Part shown: piece by piece, positions 32,760 to 41,625 of the stretch | How positions within the stretch are numbered: position 1 is the stretch's first letter | How the letters are laid out: each line of letters begins with the position of its first letter | Position numbers and translations under genes: made by a program | Notes under the pieces: generated by a model | Seen by the model: only the letters and a program-made list of their open reading frames with translations | Databases searched by the model: none | Told to the model about the DNA's origin: nothing | DNA from: Pontiella sulfatireligans | GTDB lineage: Bacteria; Verrucomicrobiota; Kiritimatiellia; Kiritimatiellales; Pontiellaceae | NCBI RefSeq assembly: GCF_900890705.1 | Contig: NZ_CAAHFH010000002.1 | Coordinates: 2,427,458 to 2,491,457, forward strand | Length of the DNA stretch: 64,000 bases | Direction: 5' to 3'

Positions 32760-33734
32760 ATGAATCTTTCCAGACGGCGGTTTATAGAATATTGCGGGGT
32801 TGTTGCCGGAGCGATCGGGCTGACCCCCGGCGACCTTGCCGGACTCAACGAAGCGTTAGCCAATCCCAATGCGCCGGAGGTCATCTGGATGCATGGCAGC
32901 TCCTGCACGGGTTGTTCGGTTTCCCTGCTCAACCGCATTTCCAATGCTGTCGGCGAACCGCCTACGGTTGTTGAGGTGCTCACCGGCGCCATTAATCTCA
33001 CGCACCACCAGACCCTAATGTCGTTTGCCGGCGAAAGCTGCGGTGCGGTGCTGGAGCATGCGGCGAAGAAAGGGAACTACATTCTCGTTGTCGAAGGCGG
33101 GGTGCCGACGGCCTTTAACGGCCACTGCTGCATTGCCTACAGCTACAAAGGGCAGGAGGTTACCTTCGCCGATGCGGTCGCCGAGATGGCGCAGCATGCC
33201 ATTGCGGTGGTTTGCGTTGGAACGTGTTCGAGCTTTGGCGGCATTCCCGGGGCTGGAAGCAATCCCAGCGGTGTCGTTAGCGTGGCTGCGCACACCGGTG
33301 CATCGACCATCAATATTTCTGGCTGCCCCTCCAATCCGGACTGGGTGGTATGGGCCATCGTGCAGCTGCTTACAGGAGCCACGGTTGTTCTGGACAATGA
33401 CAGCCGTCCGGTTGCGCTCTACCAACAGACGGGCACTGGAGGGGGAGGCGGCGGCGGATCGACCGTGTGGGAAAAGATCCATCAATCCTGCCCTCGCAAG
33501 ACCGCCTACAACACCGGCAACAAAGCCGCCGACTTCGATGAAACCGTCGGCAAATGCCTGGTTGATCTAGGCTGCCGCGGGCAGTGGACCAATGCCAAAT
33601 GCGACAGTTGCTGGAACGGTATCGCTGAGGAGGCCAATTGGTGCATCGGGGTCAACTCGCCCTGCATCGGCTGCGTTGAGCCGGACTTTCCTGGAACCCA
33701 ATCTTTCTTCAAACCCTATATCTCTGGGAGTTAG
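32760..33734 (+). CDS. [NiFe] hydrogenase small subunit, Tat-exported
   Basis: 324 residues. Twin-arginine signal SRRRFIEYCGVVAGA. Proximal cluster ligands lie in SSCTGCS, GTCSSFGG and SGCPSNPDW; the medial and distal cluster region (SCPRKTAYN; KCLVDLGCRGQWTNAKC; WCIGVNSPCIGCVEPDFPG) is complete, so three iron-sulfur clusters are expected. This is the pattern of group 1 periplasmic uptake enzymes. No C-terminal membrane helix is present, so membrane attachment would need a partner. Odd: a run of seven Gly (about 224-230) in GTGGGGGGGSTVW, ahead of the distal-cluster part. The large subunit follows after two bases. Confidence 0.95.
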   Translation: MNLSRRRFIEYCGVVAGAIGLTPGDLAGLNEALANPNAPEVIWMHGSSCTGCSVSLLNRISNAVGEPPTVVEVLTGAINLTHHQTLMSFAGESCGAVLEHAAKKGNYILVVEGGVPTAFNGHCCIAYSYKGQEVTFADAVAEMAQHAIAVVCVGTCSSFGGIPGAGSNPSGVVSVAAHTGASTINISGCPSNPDWVVWAIVQLLTGATVVLDNDSRPVALYQQTGTGGGGGGGSTVWEKIHQSCPRKTAYNTGNKAADFDETVGKCLVDLGCRGQWTNAKCDSCWNGIAEEANWCIGVNSPCIGCVEPDFPGTQSFFKPYISGS

Positions 33735-33736
33735 CC

Positions 33737-35188
33737 ATGCCGATCATTACCGCGTCAATCGATCCTGTAACCCGCATCGAAGGCCATCTTAAAGTGGATG
33801 TCGAAATCGATACCGTCGACGGCGTTCAGCAGGTGGTTGATGCCCACTGCGTCGGCACGCTTTTCCGCGGTTTCGAAAAAATCATGGAAGGCCGCGATCC
33901 ACGCGACGCGCCGAATATTACCTCGCGCATTTGCGGCGTCTGCCCGACTTCGCATGGCATGGCCGCCGCACTCACGCTCGACAATGCATTTGGCGTCACC
34001 CCGCCAACCGCAGGAATCATGATGCGCAATCTGGTGCATGGCGCGTGCTTCCTCGAGTCCGATATTCTGCACTTTTACATCCTGAGTCTGCTCGACTACA
34101 TCAAGGGGCCGGCCATGGCGCCGTGGCAACCCGGTTGGGATACCGGCCGACGTTTGGACAGCGCGACGGAGAGCCGGTTGGTGGGCAGTTATCTCAAAGC
34201 CATCGAAATACGGCGCAAGTGCCACGAGATGGGCGCGATCTATGGAGGCAAACTGCCCCACACTCCGTCGTTCATTGCGGGTGGCTTCACGGCGGTTTCC
34301 ACTGCGCAGAACAAAACCGATTTCCAAACTTTGCTCACCGAAATCATCGCCTTTATTGAAGAAACCTACATCCCCGACGTCGAGCTGCTCGGCGCGCTCT
34401 ATCCGGACTACTACAACATTGGCAAGGGCTATGGAAACCTGATGTCCTACGGCGTGTTCCAGGAAGGCGCCGGAACGCTGTTTGCACCCGGTCTGGTGAA
34501 CGACGGATCGGAAGCCATTCAGGCATTGGATATCGGCCAGGTCACCGAGCAGGTGACCCATTCGTGGTACGACGATGCCACCAACGACAAGCATCCTTCG
34601 GTCGGCGACACCGTGCCGCAGCATCCGAAGGCGGAAGGCTATTCGTGGCTCAAGGCGCCACGCTACAGCGGAACCAACTATGAGTGCGGGCCGCTCGCCC
34701 GCATGCGCGTCAATGGCGACTATGCCGGCGGCGTGTCCGTGATGGACCGCCACATGGCCCGGTCGCAGGAGGCGTTCAAGATTGCTTCGGCCATGCAGGT
34801 CTGGCTCGACGCCGTTGAGGTTGGAGCCTACGGTTATTCCCCTGCTGCAGTGCCAACTGCCGAAAAAAGCGGCGTCGGCCTGACCGAGGCCCCGCGCGGC
34901 GCGCTCGGCCATTGGCTTACCGTCAAAGAAGAAAAAGTCGCCGCCTACCAAGTCGTTACGCCTACCTGCTGGAACTGTTCGCCGCGCGACACCGTCGGCA
35001 ACCGCGGGCCGATGGAGGAGGCGCTGATCGGTGTGCCGGTCAAGAAGGCCGACCAGCCGGTTGAAGTGCTTCGCCTCATCCACTCCTTCGACCCCTGCCT
35101 CGACTGTGCGACGCACGTTATGCGGCCCGACCGCAAGGGCAAGGTTTATATTGTCGACCGCACCGGCGTGCGGGAAGCGGACGCGTGA
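33737..35188 (+). CDS. [NiFe] hydrogenase large subunit
   Basis: 483 residues. Both nickel-binding pairs are present: RICGVCPTSH near residue 65 and DPCLDCATH near the end. After that His comes a 23-residue tail (VMRPDRKGKVYIVDR and on), which the maturation protease would remove once nickel is inserted. The N-terminal DPVTRIEGHLKVDVEI is canonical. It is carried through the Tat pathway with the small subunit. The length is at the short end for group 1 enzymes. The hyp genes for cofactor assembly are not in the window. Confidence 0.96.
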   Translation: MPIITASIDPVTRIEGHLKVDVEIDTVDGVQQVVDAHCVGTLFRGFEKIMEGRDPRDAPNITSRICGVCPTSHGMAAALTLDNAFGVTPPTAGIMMRNLVHGACFLESDILHFYILSLLDYIKGPAMAPWQPGWDTGRRLDSATESRLVGSYLKAIEIRRKCHEMGAIYGGKLPHTPSFIAGGFTAVSTAQNKTDFQTLLTEIIAFIEETYIPDVELLGALYPDYYNIGKGYGNLMSYGVFQEGAGTLFAPGLVNDGSEAIQALDIGQVTEQVTHSWYDDATNDKHPSVGDTVPQHPKAEGYSWLKAPRYSGTNYECGPLARMRVNGDYAGGVSVMDRHMARSQEAFKIASAMQVWLDAVEVGAYGYSPAAVPTAEKSGVGLTEAPRGALGHWLTVKEEKVAAYQVVTPTCWNCSPRDTVGNRGPMEEALIGVPVKKADQPVEVLRLIHSFDPCLDCATHVMRPDRKGKVYIVDRTGVREADA

Positions 35189-35192
35189 TACC

Positions 35193-35660
35193 ATGGTTAT
35201 GAAGCGCAAAGAACGAATCGCCGTGGTGGGCATGGGCAACCTGCTCATGTCCGACGACGGGGTGGGGGTGCATGTCGTTCACCAGCTTCAGGAAAAGAAA
35301 ATCGAGGGGGTCGAGCTGATCGATGCCGGCACCGCGGTCATCCATACGGCCGACTGCCTGCGCGGAGTTGACCGCATTGTGGTGGTTGATGCGCTCAAGG
35401 CCGGCCAGGCGCCGGGCACGATTTATTTGATGGATGGCGATGAAGTTTTTGAAAACGACTATTCGCTTTCGATTCATTCGCTGGGGCTGAAGACCGCGTT
35501 GCGGTTTCTTGCGCCCGATGAAAAGCCGGCGGAGTGGTCGCTGGTTGGGGTGGAGCCCGAAACGTTGGAACTCGGGACGCGGCTGTCGGAGCCGGTGTCG
35601 GACGCGGTATCGGGAGCGGTGCGGACGGTTGAAAATTTGATTGAGGAGTGGCAGGCATGA
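35193..35660 (+). CDS. Hydrogenase maturation protease (HyaD/HybD type)
   Basis: 155 residues from ATG 35193 (35199 is also possible). The family pattern is clear: VVGMGNLLMSDDGVGVHVV (nickel-sensing Asp/Glu region), ELIDAGTAV, VVVDALKAGQAPGTIY and SIHSLGLKTAL with the conserved His. It cleaves the C-terminal tail of the large subunit encoded directly upstream. The stop overlaps the start of the next gene (ATGA), tying the propeller protein gene to the hydrogenase operon. Confidence 0.94.
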   Translation: MVMKRKERIAVVGMGNLLMSDDGVGVHVVHQLQEKKIEGVELIDAGTAVIHTADCLRGVDRIVVVDALKAGQAPGTIYLMDGDEVFENDYSLSIHSLGLKTALRFLAPDEKPAEWSLVGVEPETLELGTRLSEPVSDAVSGAVRTVENLIEEWQA

Positions 35661-37549
35661 AAAAGGGACTATGGCTTTTCATCGGGTTGTTTTCGGTTTC
35701 TGCAGCATTCGGAAACATCGGCGGTTTTTGTGCGGCGGTGGATGCGGAGGGAACCCATGCGTATGTGGGGGCCGGCCAAATCCTGCTGGCCGTTAATGCA
35801 TCCGACCCTGTTGCGCCCGTCTGCACTGGTTCGCTCTATCTGCCCGGCCTGATCGAAGACATTCTGGTTGAGGGAACCAATCTCTACGCCGCGTGCGGCG
35901 ATGCCGGCGTGCACCGCGCCAATACGTCCATGGAGCTGCTCGATACGTTTGATTCTCCCGGCCATGCCTACGGTTTGGCGTTGAATGGGACGGCTCTTTA
36001 TTTGGCTGATGGAGTTGGCGGCCTGGCTGTGCTTGATGCCGCATCGCTGGCGGTGACGGACTCGTACTCGACCAACGGCCCGGCTATGGATGTGGTTGTT
36101 GACGGAGCGGCGGTTTACCTGCTCGACCATTTCAACGGCGTAATCAAGCTCGATGCATCCCTCAACGAAACCGCCGCCTATGGAATGGTTGCATTCGGCA
36201 ACCGCATGGCCTCTGACGGCACAACGCTGCATGTGGCCGATGGCGAGGGCAAGGTTTCGAAAATCGACATGGCTTCCATGACGCTGTCCACCAACGAGCT
36301 CGTTGGCATTCCTTCCGTTGGAACCGCCGTTTCCGGCTCCGATGTTTTTGTGGCGCGGGGCGCTTCCGGCGTTCAGGTGCTCGGCGGCGCATTGCTCGCC
36401 ACGCCCGGCAATGCATCCGCCCTCGCGGTTGCCGACGGCAAGCTGTATGTGGCCGACGGCTTTGGCGGCCTCTCCATTTTCGATGCTTCCACCAAAACGT
36501 TGCTCGGCTCCTTTTCCGGGGTGGCACGCAGCCGGGCCACGGCAATCGCCAACGGCTTGGCCTATGTGGCGGCCGGGAATCAGGGCATCCGGATTTTTGA
36601 TCTGTCTGATCCGACCGATCCGTCTTTTCTCTCAACACTGGTTTCCAGCAACGCCCTCGACGTTGCCGTGGCAGGTGGCCTGCTCTTGGTGGCCGACAGC
36701 TTCCAAGGATTGGCAACCTACGATTTAGCTTCTCCGGCTGCTCCGGCGTATTTGGGCACCTACACCCCAATCTCCCCTGCGGTGGTCCACTGCGTCGGGG
36801 CATCCGGCTCTCTTGTATACATTGCGGAAGGCTACAACGTCCTCAAGCTGGATGTTTCCAATCCTGCATCGCCAGCTGTCGTTGAAACTTATACATCGCC
36901 TGACTATGTATTCGATCTCGACGTTGCCGGCAACAACGTCGTGCTGGCCACCGGTGCGGTTCATTCGGTCACGGTGGATGGGGCGCAGGGCTTGATGGAT
37001 TGGAGCCTGGTCGATGTGTCCGATCCGCTGACGCCCGTGGCCGTCACCAACTTTGGCCCGCTCGTACGCGCCATGCAGCTGACGTTGTCCGGCGACACCA
37101 TCTATGCTTCGGCCGACGACGGCGGCACGGCTTTCGTGCAGATGCCGGGGATCACGAACGACTCCGACGAAGACGGACTCGACGACGCGTTTGAACAGAC
37201 GATCATTGATTTTGATGCCGGTGATGAATTTGTAGATTTCGATAGTGTCGATCCGGATGATGATTTTGACGGCGACGGCCTTTCGAACTTGCATGAACAG
37301 CTGGCCGGCACCTCGCCGGTCGATCCCCAATCGGTGTTTGCCATCAGCGCCCTCGAAGGGGAGGGGAGCGGTTTTGCCGTCAGCTGGCACAGCGTCGCCG
37401 GCCGCACCTACACAATCCACAAGAGCACCAATCTGGTTGAAGGGTTTTCCGTTCTGCGGTCGGGCATTTCCGCCACGGCGCCGGTCAACACGCACGTCGA
37501 CCTCGAGGCCGGCGGCTGCGCCATGTACATGATCACCCTCGATCCCTGA
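35657..37549 (+). CDS. Secreted LVIVD-type beta-propeller protein with calcium-binding tail
   Basis: 630 residues from ATG 35657, with GAGGAG upstream. Signal peptide (MKKGLWLFIGLFSVSAAFG), then about ten LVIVD-like repeats (GLAVLDAASL; GLSIFDASTK; GIRIFDLSDPTDPSFLSTL; VLKLDVSNPASPAVVETY). Near the C-terminus is an Asp-rich calcium stretch (NDSDEDGLDDAF; DPDDDFDGDGLSNLHE), as in thrombospondin type 3 or dockerin-like loops, then a beta domain (YTIHKSTNLVEGF). Overlap with the protease gene and the cytochrome downstream suggest an exported partner of the hydrogenase, perhaps a scaffold or electron-carrier platform. That role is inference. Confidence 0.85.
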   Translation: MKKGLWLFIGLFSVSAAFGNIGGFCAAVDAEGTHAYVGAGQILLAVNASDPVAPVCTGSLYLPGLIEDILVEGTNLYAACGDAGVHRANTSMELLDTFDSPGHAYGLALNGTALYLADGVGGLAVLDAASLAVTDSYSTNGPAMDVVVDGAAVYLLDHFNGVIKLDASLNETAAYGMVAFGNRMASDGTTLHVADGEGKVSKIDMASMTLSTNELVGIPSVGTAVSGSDVFVARGASGVQVLGGALLATPGNASALAVADGKLYVADGFGGLSIFDASTKTLLGSFSGVARSRATAIANGLAYVAAGNQGIRIFDLSDPTDPSFLSTLVSSNALDVAVAGGLLLVADSFQGLATYDLASPAAPAYLGTYTPISPAVVHCVGASGSLVYIAEGYNVLKLDVSNPASPAVVETYTSPDYVFDLDVAGNNVVLATGAVHSVTVDGAQGLMDWSLVDVSDPLTPVAVTNFGPLVRAMQLTLSGDTIYASADDGGTAFVQMPGITNDSDEDGLDDAFEQTIIDFDAGDEFVDFDSVDPDDDFDGDGLSNLHEQLAGTSPVDPQSVFAISALEGEGSGFAVSWHSVAGRTYTIHKSTNLVEGFSVLRSGISATAPVNTHVDLEAGGCAMYMITLDP

Positions 37550-37799
37550 TCTGCGGATATCCGCGCTACGCCTTTAGTTTTCCCTGCCGATGGGACAAGC
37601 ACCAAAAAAGTTACGGAGGACTTTTAATCATTGGAAGCCCTCTCATCTTTTATCCTCGGCCCGTGGGTGTTACCCAGAAAGAAGTAGGTGAAAAACCGGT
37701 AAATGATTCCCGTGTTTTCCCTGTTCAGCGCATTAGAATATTATGATTTACAAACGTTTGGGAGGTGCTAGGTTGCAACATTAATAAGAGGGCTTGTTA

Positions 37800-38128
37800 A
37801 TGAAAAAAATCGCATTTGGTCTACGGCTGAACTCACCGGCCTTTTGCCGCACACCCCCTACCACTATCGCGGGCAGGGCACGAATGCGGAGGGCACGACC
37901 GACGGCGAAGATATCATCTTTACCACGCCCTACGACTATGCCGCTTGGGTCGCGGAGCAGTTTGGAACGAATGCCTCCAATCCAGAGATTGCCGGGCCGT
38001 GGACGGATGCCGAGGTGGTTGGGATTATGCCGAATCCGGACGGAACCGAAACGGTGGCCGTGCGTTCGACGAGTGCTGTTAGTCTAGAGCCCATTCAATT
38101 TATGAAACTGCGGATTTCAATGCAGTAA
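37800..38128 (+). pseudogene. Remnant of a secreted protein with a fibronectin III-like segment
   Basis: ATG 37800 opens MKKIAFGL, like a signal peptide start, but in another frame the sequence reads STAELTGLLPHTPYHYRGQ and NAEGTTDGEDIIFTTPYDY, the end of a fibronectin III-like domain, and then an unrelated 60 residues to the stop at 38128. Neither frame gives a complete protein. It seems to be the collapsed remains of a larger gene inside the hydrogenase-cytochrome cluster. The 250 bp before it (37550-37799) hold a perfect palindrome GCGGATATCCGC (37553-37564) and no gene. Confidence 0.5.
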
Positions 38129-38141
38129 AAGAGAGGGAAAC

Positions 38142-40712
38142 ATGAAAAAATTAGGTTTGTTGCTATTGCTTTCAACTTCGCTAGCCAGTGCCGCTGAGTG
38201 GCAGGTGATTGGCTGGAACGATCTGGGCATGCACTGCATGGACGGCACCGACTTTTCGGTGTTCTCGATCCTTCCGCCGTACAACACGATCCATGCGCAG
38301 GTCATCCATAACGGCGATCTCGTCACATCGAGCAGCGGACTGCATGTCACGTTCGAGGCCGTGGCCGATCCGGAGGGATCGATCAATACCACGAGCGCCG
38401 ACAAGGTTAATTTCTGGGAGCACGTGGCCGACATGTTCGGCGCACAGCCCGCGGACGATGTTGGTTTGACCGGCGTGGCGATGCCGGGGACAAACAACAC
38501 GCCGCAGCACATGGAGTTTGAGCCTGCGCACAACTGGTTCACGGGGGAGGGCATTCCAATCTCGCCGTTCGACGATGCGGGCAAGGTGAACTATTATCCG
38601 CTGATGAAGGTCGTGCTGCGCAATGACGTTGGAACCGAACTGGCCTCGACGCGCATCGTGCTGCCGGTCTCCGACGAAATGACCTGCTCCGCCTGCCACC
38701 AGTCCGGGAGCGGGAACGATGCCATGCCGGCTTTGGGCTGGCGCTGGCACCCCGATGCCGACAAGGACGTAAAACTCAATATTCTGCGCCTGCATGACGA
38801 AAAGCAGCAGGGCAATGCGGCCTTTTTCCTGGCCTTGGAAAACCAGGGTTTCAACACCAACGGGCTCTACCAAACCGTCGTGGCCGACGGCACGGCAATC
38901 CTCTGCGCCCGCTGCCATTCATCCAACGCGCTCCCAGGTTTAGGAGAAACCGGCGTTCCTCCGCTGACGCAAGTGATGCACGGGCACCACGGGGCGGTTA
39001 TGGATCCGGCGACCGGCATGACGCTGAACGATTCGGCCAACCGCTCGTCTTGCTACCGGTGCCACCCGGGGTCGGACACACTGTGCCTGCGAGGAGCGAT
39101 GGGGACTGCGGTTGATGAGTCGGGCTCCACGAGCATGCAGTGTCAAAGCTGCCACGGAAACATGAGCACCGTTGGAAGCGCCACCCGGGTCGGCTGGCTG
39201 GAGCAGCCCAACTGCCAAGCCTGCCATACCGGCACGGCGACCGACAACAACGGCCAGATCCGCTATCTCGATGCCTATGACGGCGGCAGCCTGCGGGTTC
39301 CGGTGAACCCAACCTTTGCAACCTCTCCCGACACACCGGCTGCCGGATTTTCGCTGTACCGCTTTTCCGAAGGGCATGGCGATTTGCAGTGCTCGGCCTG
39401 CCACGGTTCGCCGCATGCCATTTATCCGAGCTTCCACCAAAACGACAATCTGCAGAACCAGGACCTTCAAGGCCAGGGCGGCACGCTGGGTGATTGCTCG
39501 GTCTGCCACGCCGACTCGCAATTTTCTGAGGCCAATAATCTCCTGTCCGGTCCTCACGGGATGCATCAGACCGGATCCCGCTGGATCAAGCAGGGCGACC
39601 ATAACCATAAGAAGGCCGTGGATGTTCTGGGTGCGAACAGCTGCAAAGCCTGCCATGGTGCCGATGAACGGGGAACGGTGCTATCCGCCTCACTGACCGA
39701 CCAGACCCTGAGCTGGTCTGACGACGGCCAGACGGCCAATAAATTTTTCTGGCAGGGCGCCATTATCAGCTGCTATTCCTGCCATGAAGGTTCTAACAGC
39801 GACAACGACAATCCTCGGGTCGCCGCCACCGTTTCCAGCATTTCTGCAGTGATCAGCGCCAACACGGATGCGGTCATGCCGCTGTCCATCAGCAATCCGA
39901 GCGGTTTGGATCTGTTCACCCGCATCATCTCGCCGCCCCGTTACGGGATGGCCGCCGTCAGCAACGGCACTCATGCGGTATACCGGCCGTTCTATAATTT
40001 CACGGGAACCGACCAGTTCACGTACGCGGCCTACAATACGGAGAAGGATTCCAACCTGGCCACCGGCACGGTGACCGTGGCCGAAGGCACCTGCGTGCTG
40101 GTTTGCGAGTCGCTCGTTCCGGCGAACGCGGCCTCGCGCACGGAGCTTCCGTTCTGGGCGTTCGCGACCGTCTCGAACTGCACCGCCGCCGTTTCCCATC
40201 TTTGGAACTTTGGCGACGGAGCCGGCTCGACCAATGCGCTGGCGCAGCACGCCTACGGCAAGAATGGAACCTATCCATGGAGCATCGTTGCTTCGGCGGG
40301 TGGATTGCGTGTCACGAATTCGGGCTCGGTCACGGTCTCCGACATCCAACTTGATACCGACGACGACGGCATTGAGGACGATTGGGAATGGGCTAACTTC
40401 CAATCCTTGGAAATTGCCAATGAAGATTCGGACTTCGACCACGACGGGCAGAGCGACAAGGCGGAATATCTATGCGGCACCGGTGCAAAGGATGCCGGCT
40501 CGCATCTGGCGTTCAATGATGGGGCTCCAAAGGTTGTGCGCTGGGCCAGCGAGCCCAACCGCATCTATACCATCAATGCCACCACCACGCTGGTGTCGAT
40601 GGCGTTCAGTCCGCTGGCGACGGACCTCGCTTCAACGCCACCAGAAAACACCTATACCGATCTGACTACTTCGGCAGAGTCGGCCAAGTTTTATCAGGTG
40701 GAGTTGGAGTAA
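38142..40712 (+). CDS. Secreted nine-heme cytochrome c with PKD and calcium-binding tail
   Basis: 856 residues. Signal peptide (MKKLGLLLLLSTSLASA), then an N-terminal part with GWNDLGMHCMDG. Nine CxxCH heme sites follow at about residues 181 (CSACH), 255 (CARCH), 304 (CYRCH), 334 (CQSCH), 358 (CQACH), 417 (CSACH), 452 (CSVCH), 501 (CKACH) and 543 (CYSCH). Then come an Ig-like domain (YNFTGTDQFTYAAYN), a PKD domain (HLWNFGDGAGSTN) and an Asp-rich calcium stretch (DTDDDGIEDDWE; DSDFDHDGQSD). It is the natural electron acceptor for the hydrogenase upstream, and the tail domains suggest a cell-surface or outer-membrane site. The exact electron path is inference. Confidence 0.92.
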   Translation: MKKLGLLLLLSTSLASAAEWQVIGWNDLGMHCMDGTDFSVFSILPPYNTIHAQVIHNGDLVTSSSGLHVTFEAVADPEGSINTTSADKVNFWEHVADMFGAQPADDVGLTGVAMPGTNNTPQHMEFEPAHNWFTGEGIPISPFDDAGKVNYYPLMKVVLRNDVGTELASTRIVLPVSDEMTCSACHQSGSGNDAMPALGWRWHPDADKDVKLNILRLHDEKQQGNAAFFLALENQGFNTNGLYQTVVADGTAILCARCHSSNALPGLGETGVPPLTQVMHGHHGAVMDPATGMTLNDSANRSSCYRCHPGSDTLCLRGAMGTAVDESGSTSMQCQSCHGNMSTVGSATRVGWLEQPNCQACHTGTATDNNGQIRYLDAYDGGSLRVPVNPTFATSPDTPAAGFSLYRFSEGHGDLQCSACHGSPHAIYPSFHQNDNLQNQDLQGQGGTLGDCSVCHADSQFSEANNLLSGPHGMHQTGSRWIKQGDHNHKKAVDVLGANSCKACHGADERGTVLSASLTDQTLSWSDDGQTANKFFWQGAIISCYSCHEGSNSDNDNPRVAATVSSISAVISANTDAVMPLSISNPSGLDLFTRIISPPRYGMAAVSNGTHAVYRPFYNFTGTDQFTYAAYNTEKDSNLATGTVTVAEGTCVLVCESLVPANAASRTELPFWAFATVSNCTAAVSHLWNFGDGAGSTNALAQHAYGKNGTYPWSIVASAGGLRVTNSGSVTVSDIQLDTDDDGIEDDWEWANFQSLEIANEDSDFDHDGQSDKAEYLCGTGAKDAGSHLAFNDGAPKVVRWASEPNRIYTINATTTLVSMAFSPLATDLASTPPENTYTDLTTSAESAKFYQVELE
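40398..40412. repeat. Dispersed palindrome TTCCAA-TCC-TTGGAA
   Basis: Perfect copy inside the cytochrome gene; the reverse complement of the 15-mer at 21874. Confidence 0.6.
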
Positions 40713-40718
40713 GCGGCC

Positions 40719-40868
40719 TTATTTGGATTTCATCAGGAAGGTCTGCACTTCCGCAGGTCCTGCATGGCTTTGACCTGATTATTGCGGTAGACGATTTTGC
40801 CGGTGGGATCGATGATGAACGTCCAGCGCGCCGTAGTGGCGCTGCGACTCAGTTCCACCTCTTGCTGT
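40719..40868 (-). pseudogene. 3' remnant of a peroxiredoxin (AhpC/TSA) gene
   Basis: On the minus strand one frame reads RWTFIIDPTGKIVYRNNQVK then AMQD, the C-terminal strand-helix of bacterioferritin-comigratory-type peroxiredoxins. A one-base shift is then needed to continue PAEVQTFLMKSK and stop at 40719. The remnant is joined directly to the 3' end of the SMP-30-like gene, which reads through it in another frame. A deletion that removed the end of one gene and the start of the other explains both. Confidence 0.6.
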
Positions 40869-41615
40869 GGTATCCATTAGAACGATGGTTTTTCCATCTG
40901 CAGTGATGAGTGTTGTCCGGCCTTTCCAGTTGGAGGTGAAATAGTTTCCCTTCCCGTCGGGCTTGAGGCCATCGATGCCGGAGTCGGTTTGCGCGATGCG
41001 GGTGATTTTCTTGGTCTTGAGGTTTATGGAGTTGAGTTTTCCGTTCCGCGCGTCGCCGGCCAGCAACCTGTTCTCCAGCATGTGAAGGCCGTTTGGACGT
41101 TCCATTTCAGGGGATACCAGCCAAATATCGAGCCGCCCCTTGTTCAACCTGTAGATCCTGCCGTTCTCGGCCGAAGAGTCGCCTGTATAGATATTGCCAT
41201 CTTTATCTGCTGCAACGTCGTTCAGGAAAACAGCTCCCTCCGCCGAATATCGTTTTGCAACGATTCCGGTCTTGAGATCAATCTGGACAAGTTCATCGAT
41301 GTCGGAGACGTAGAGGCTGTTCCCATGGATGGCCATGCCCTTGGGTGCGTTCAGGCCGGTTGCCCACTTGAGCTTCACAACATTCCCGCCCAGATCCACT
41401 TGGGATATGAATCCCTTCCCGTTTTTTTCTGCTGGTTTGCCTGACACGTTGGACACGTAGAGCAGATGGTCCGCCGGGTTGAGAAGCGCACATTCGGGCA
41501 CGTCCAGCACCGCTTCCGTTTTCCATGTTTCCACCAGCTTGCATGCTGGTGCCGCCATGGAGATGCAGGCTGGTATAAGCACGCCCATTACGAGGGCGGA
41601 TGATGCTTTGTTCAT
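40779..41615 (-). CDS. SMP-30/NHL-type secreted beta-propeller, C-terminally truncated
   Basis: 278 residues from ATG 41615 (AAGGG upstream); the longer frame has no further signal. A signal peptide (MNKASSALVMGVLIPACISMAAPA) precedes propeller repeats (LYVSNVSGKPAEKNGKGFIS; MAIHGNSLYVSDIDELVQID; VAADKDGNIYTGDSSAENG; RPNGLHMLENRLLAGDARNG) as in SMP-30/gluconolactonase-like exported proteins. After DGKTIVLMDTTARGG the last 25 or so residues come from the peroxiredoxin remnant in a foreign frame, so the final blade is lost. The aldo/keto reductase gene lies 10 bp upstream on the same strand. Confidence 0.75.
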   Translation of the reverse strand: MNKASSALVMGVLIPACISMAAPACKLVETWKTEAVLDVPECALLNPADHLLYVSNVSGKPAEKNGKGFISQVDLGGNVVKLKWATGLNAPKGMAIHGNSLYVSDIDELVQIDLKTGIVAKRYSAEGAVFLNDVAADKDGNIYTGDSSAENGRIYRLNKGRLDIWLVSPEMERPNGLHMLENRLLAGDARNGKLNSINLKTKKITRIAQTDSGIDGLKPDGKGNYFTSNWKGRTTLITADGKTIVLMDTTARGGTESQRHYGALDVHHRSHRQNRLPQ

Positions 41616-41625
41616 GGCCTTTCCC

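Noticed and set aside
33755..35248. 497-residue open frame antisense to the hydrogenase large subunit
   Set aside because: The sense strand holds both nickel motifs; the antisense frame has no domain.
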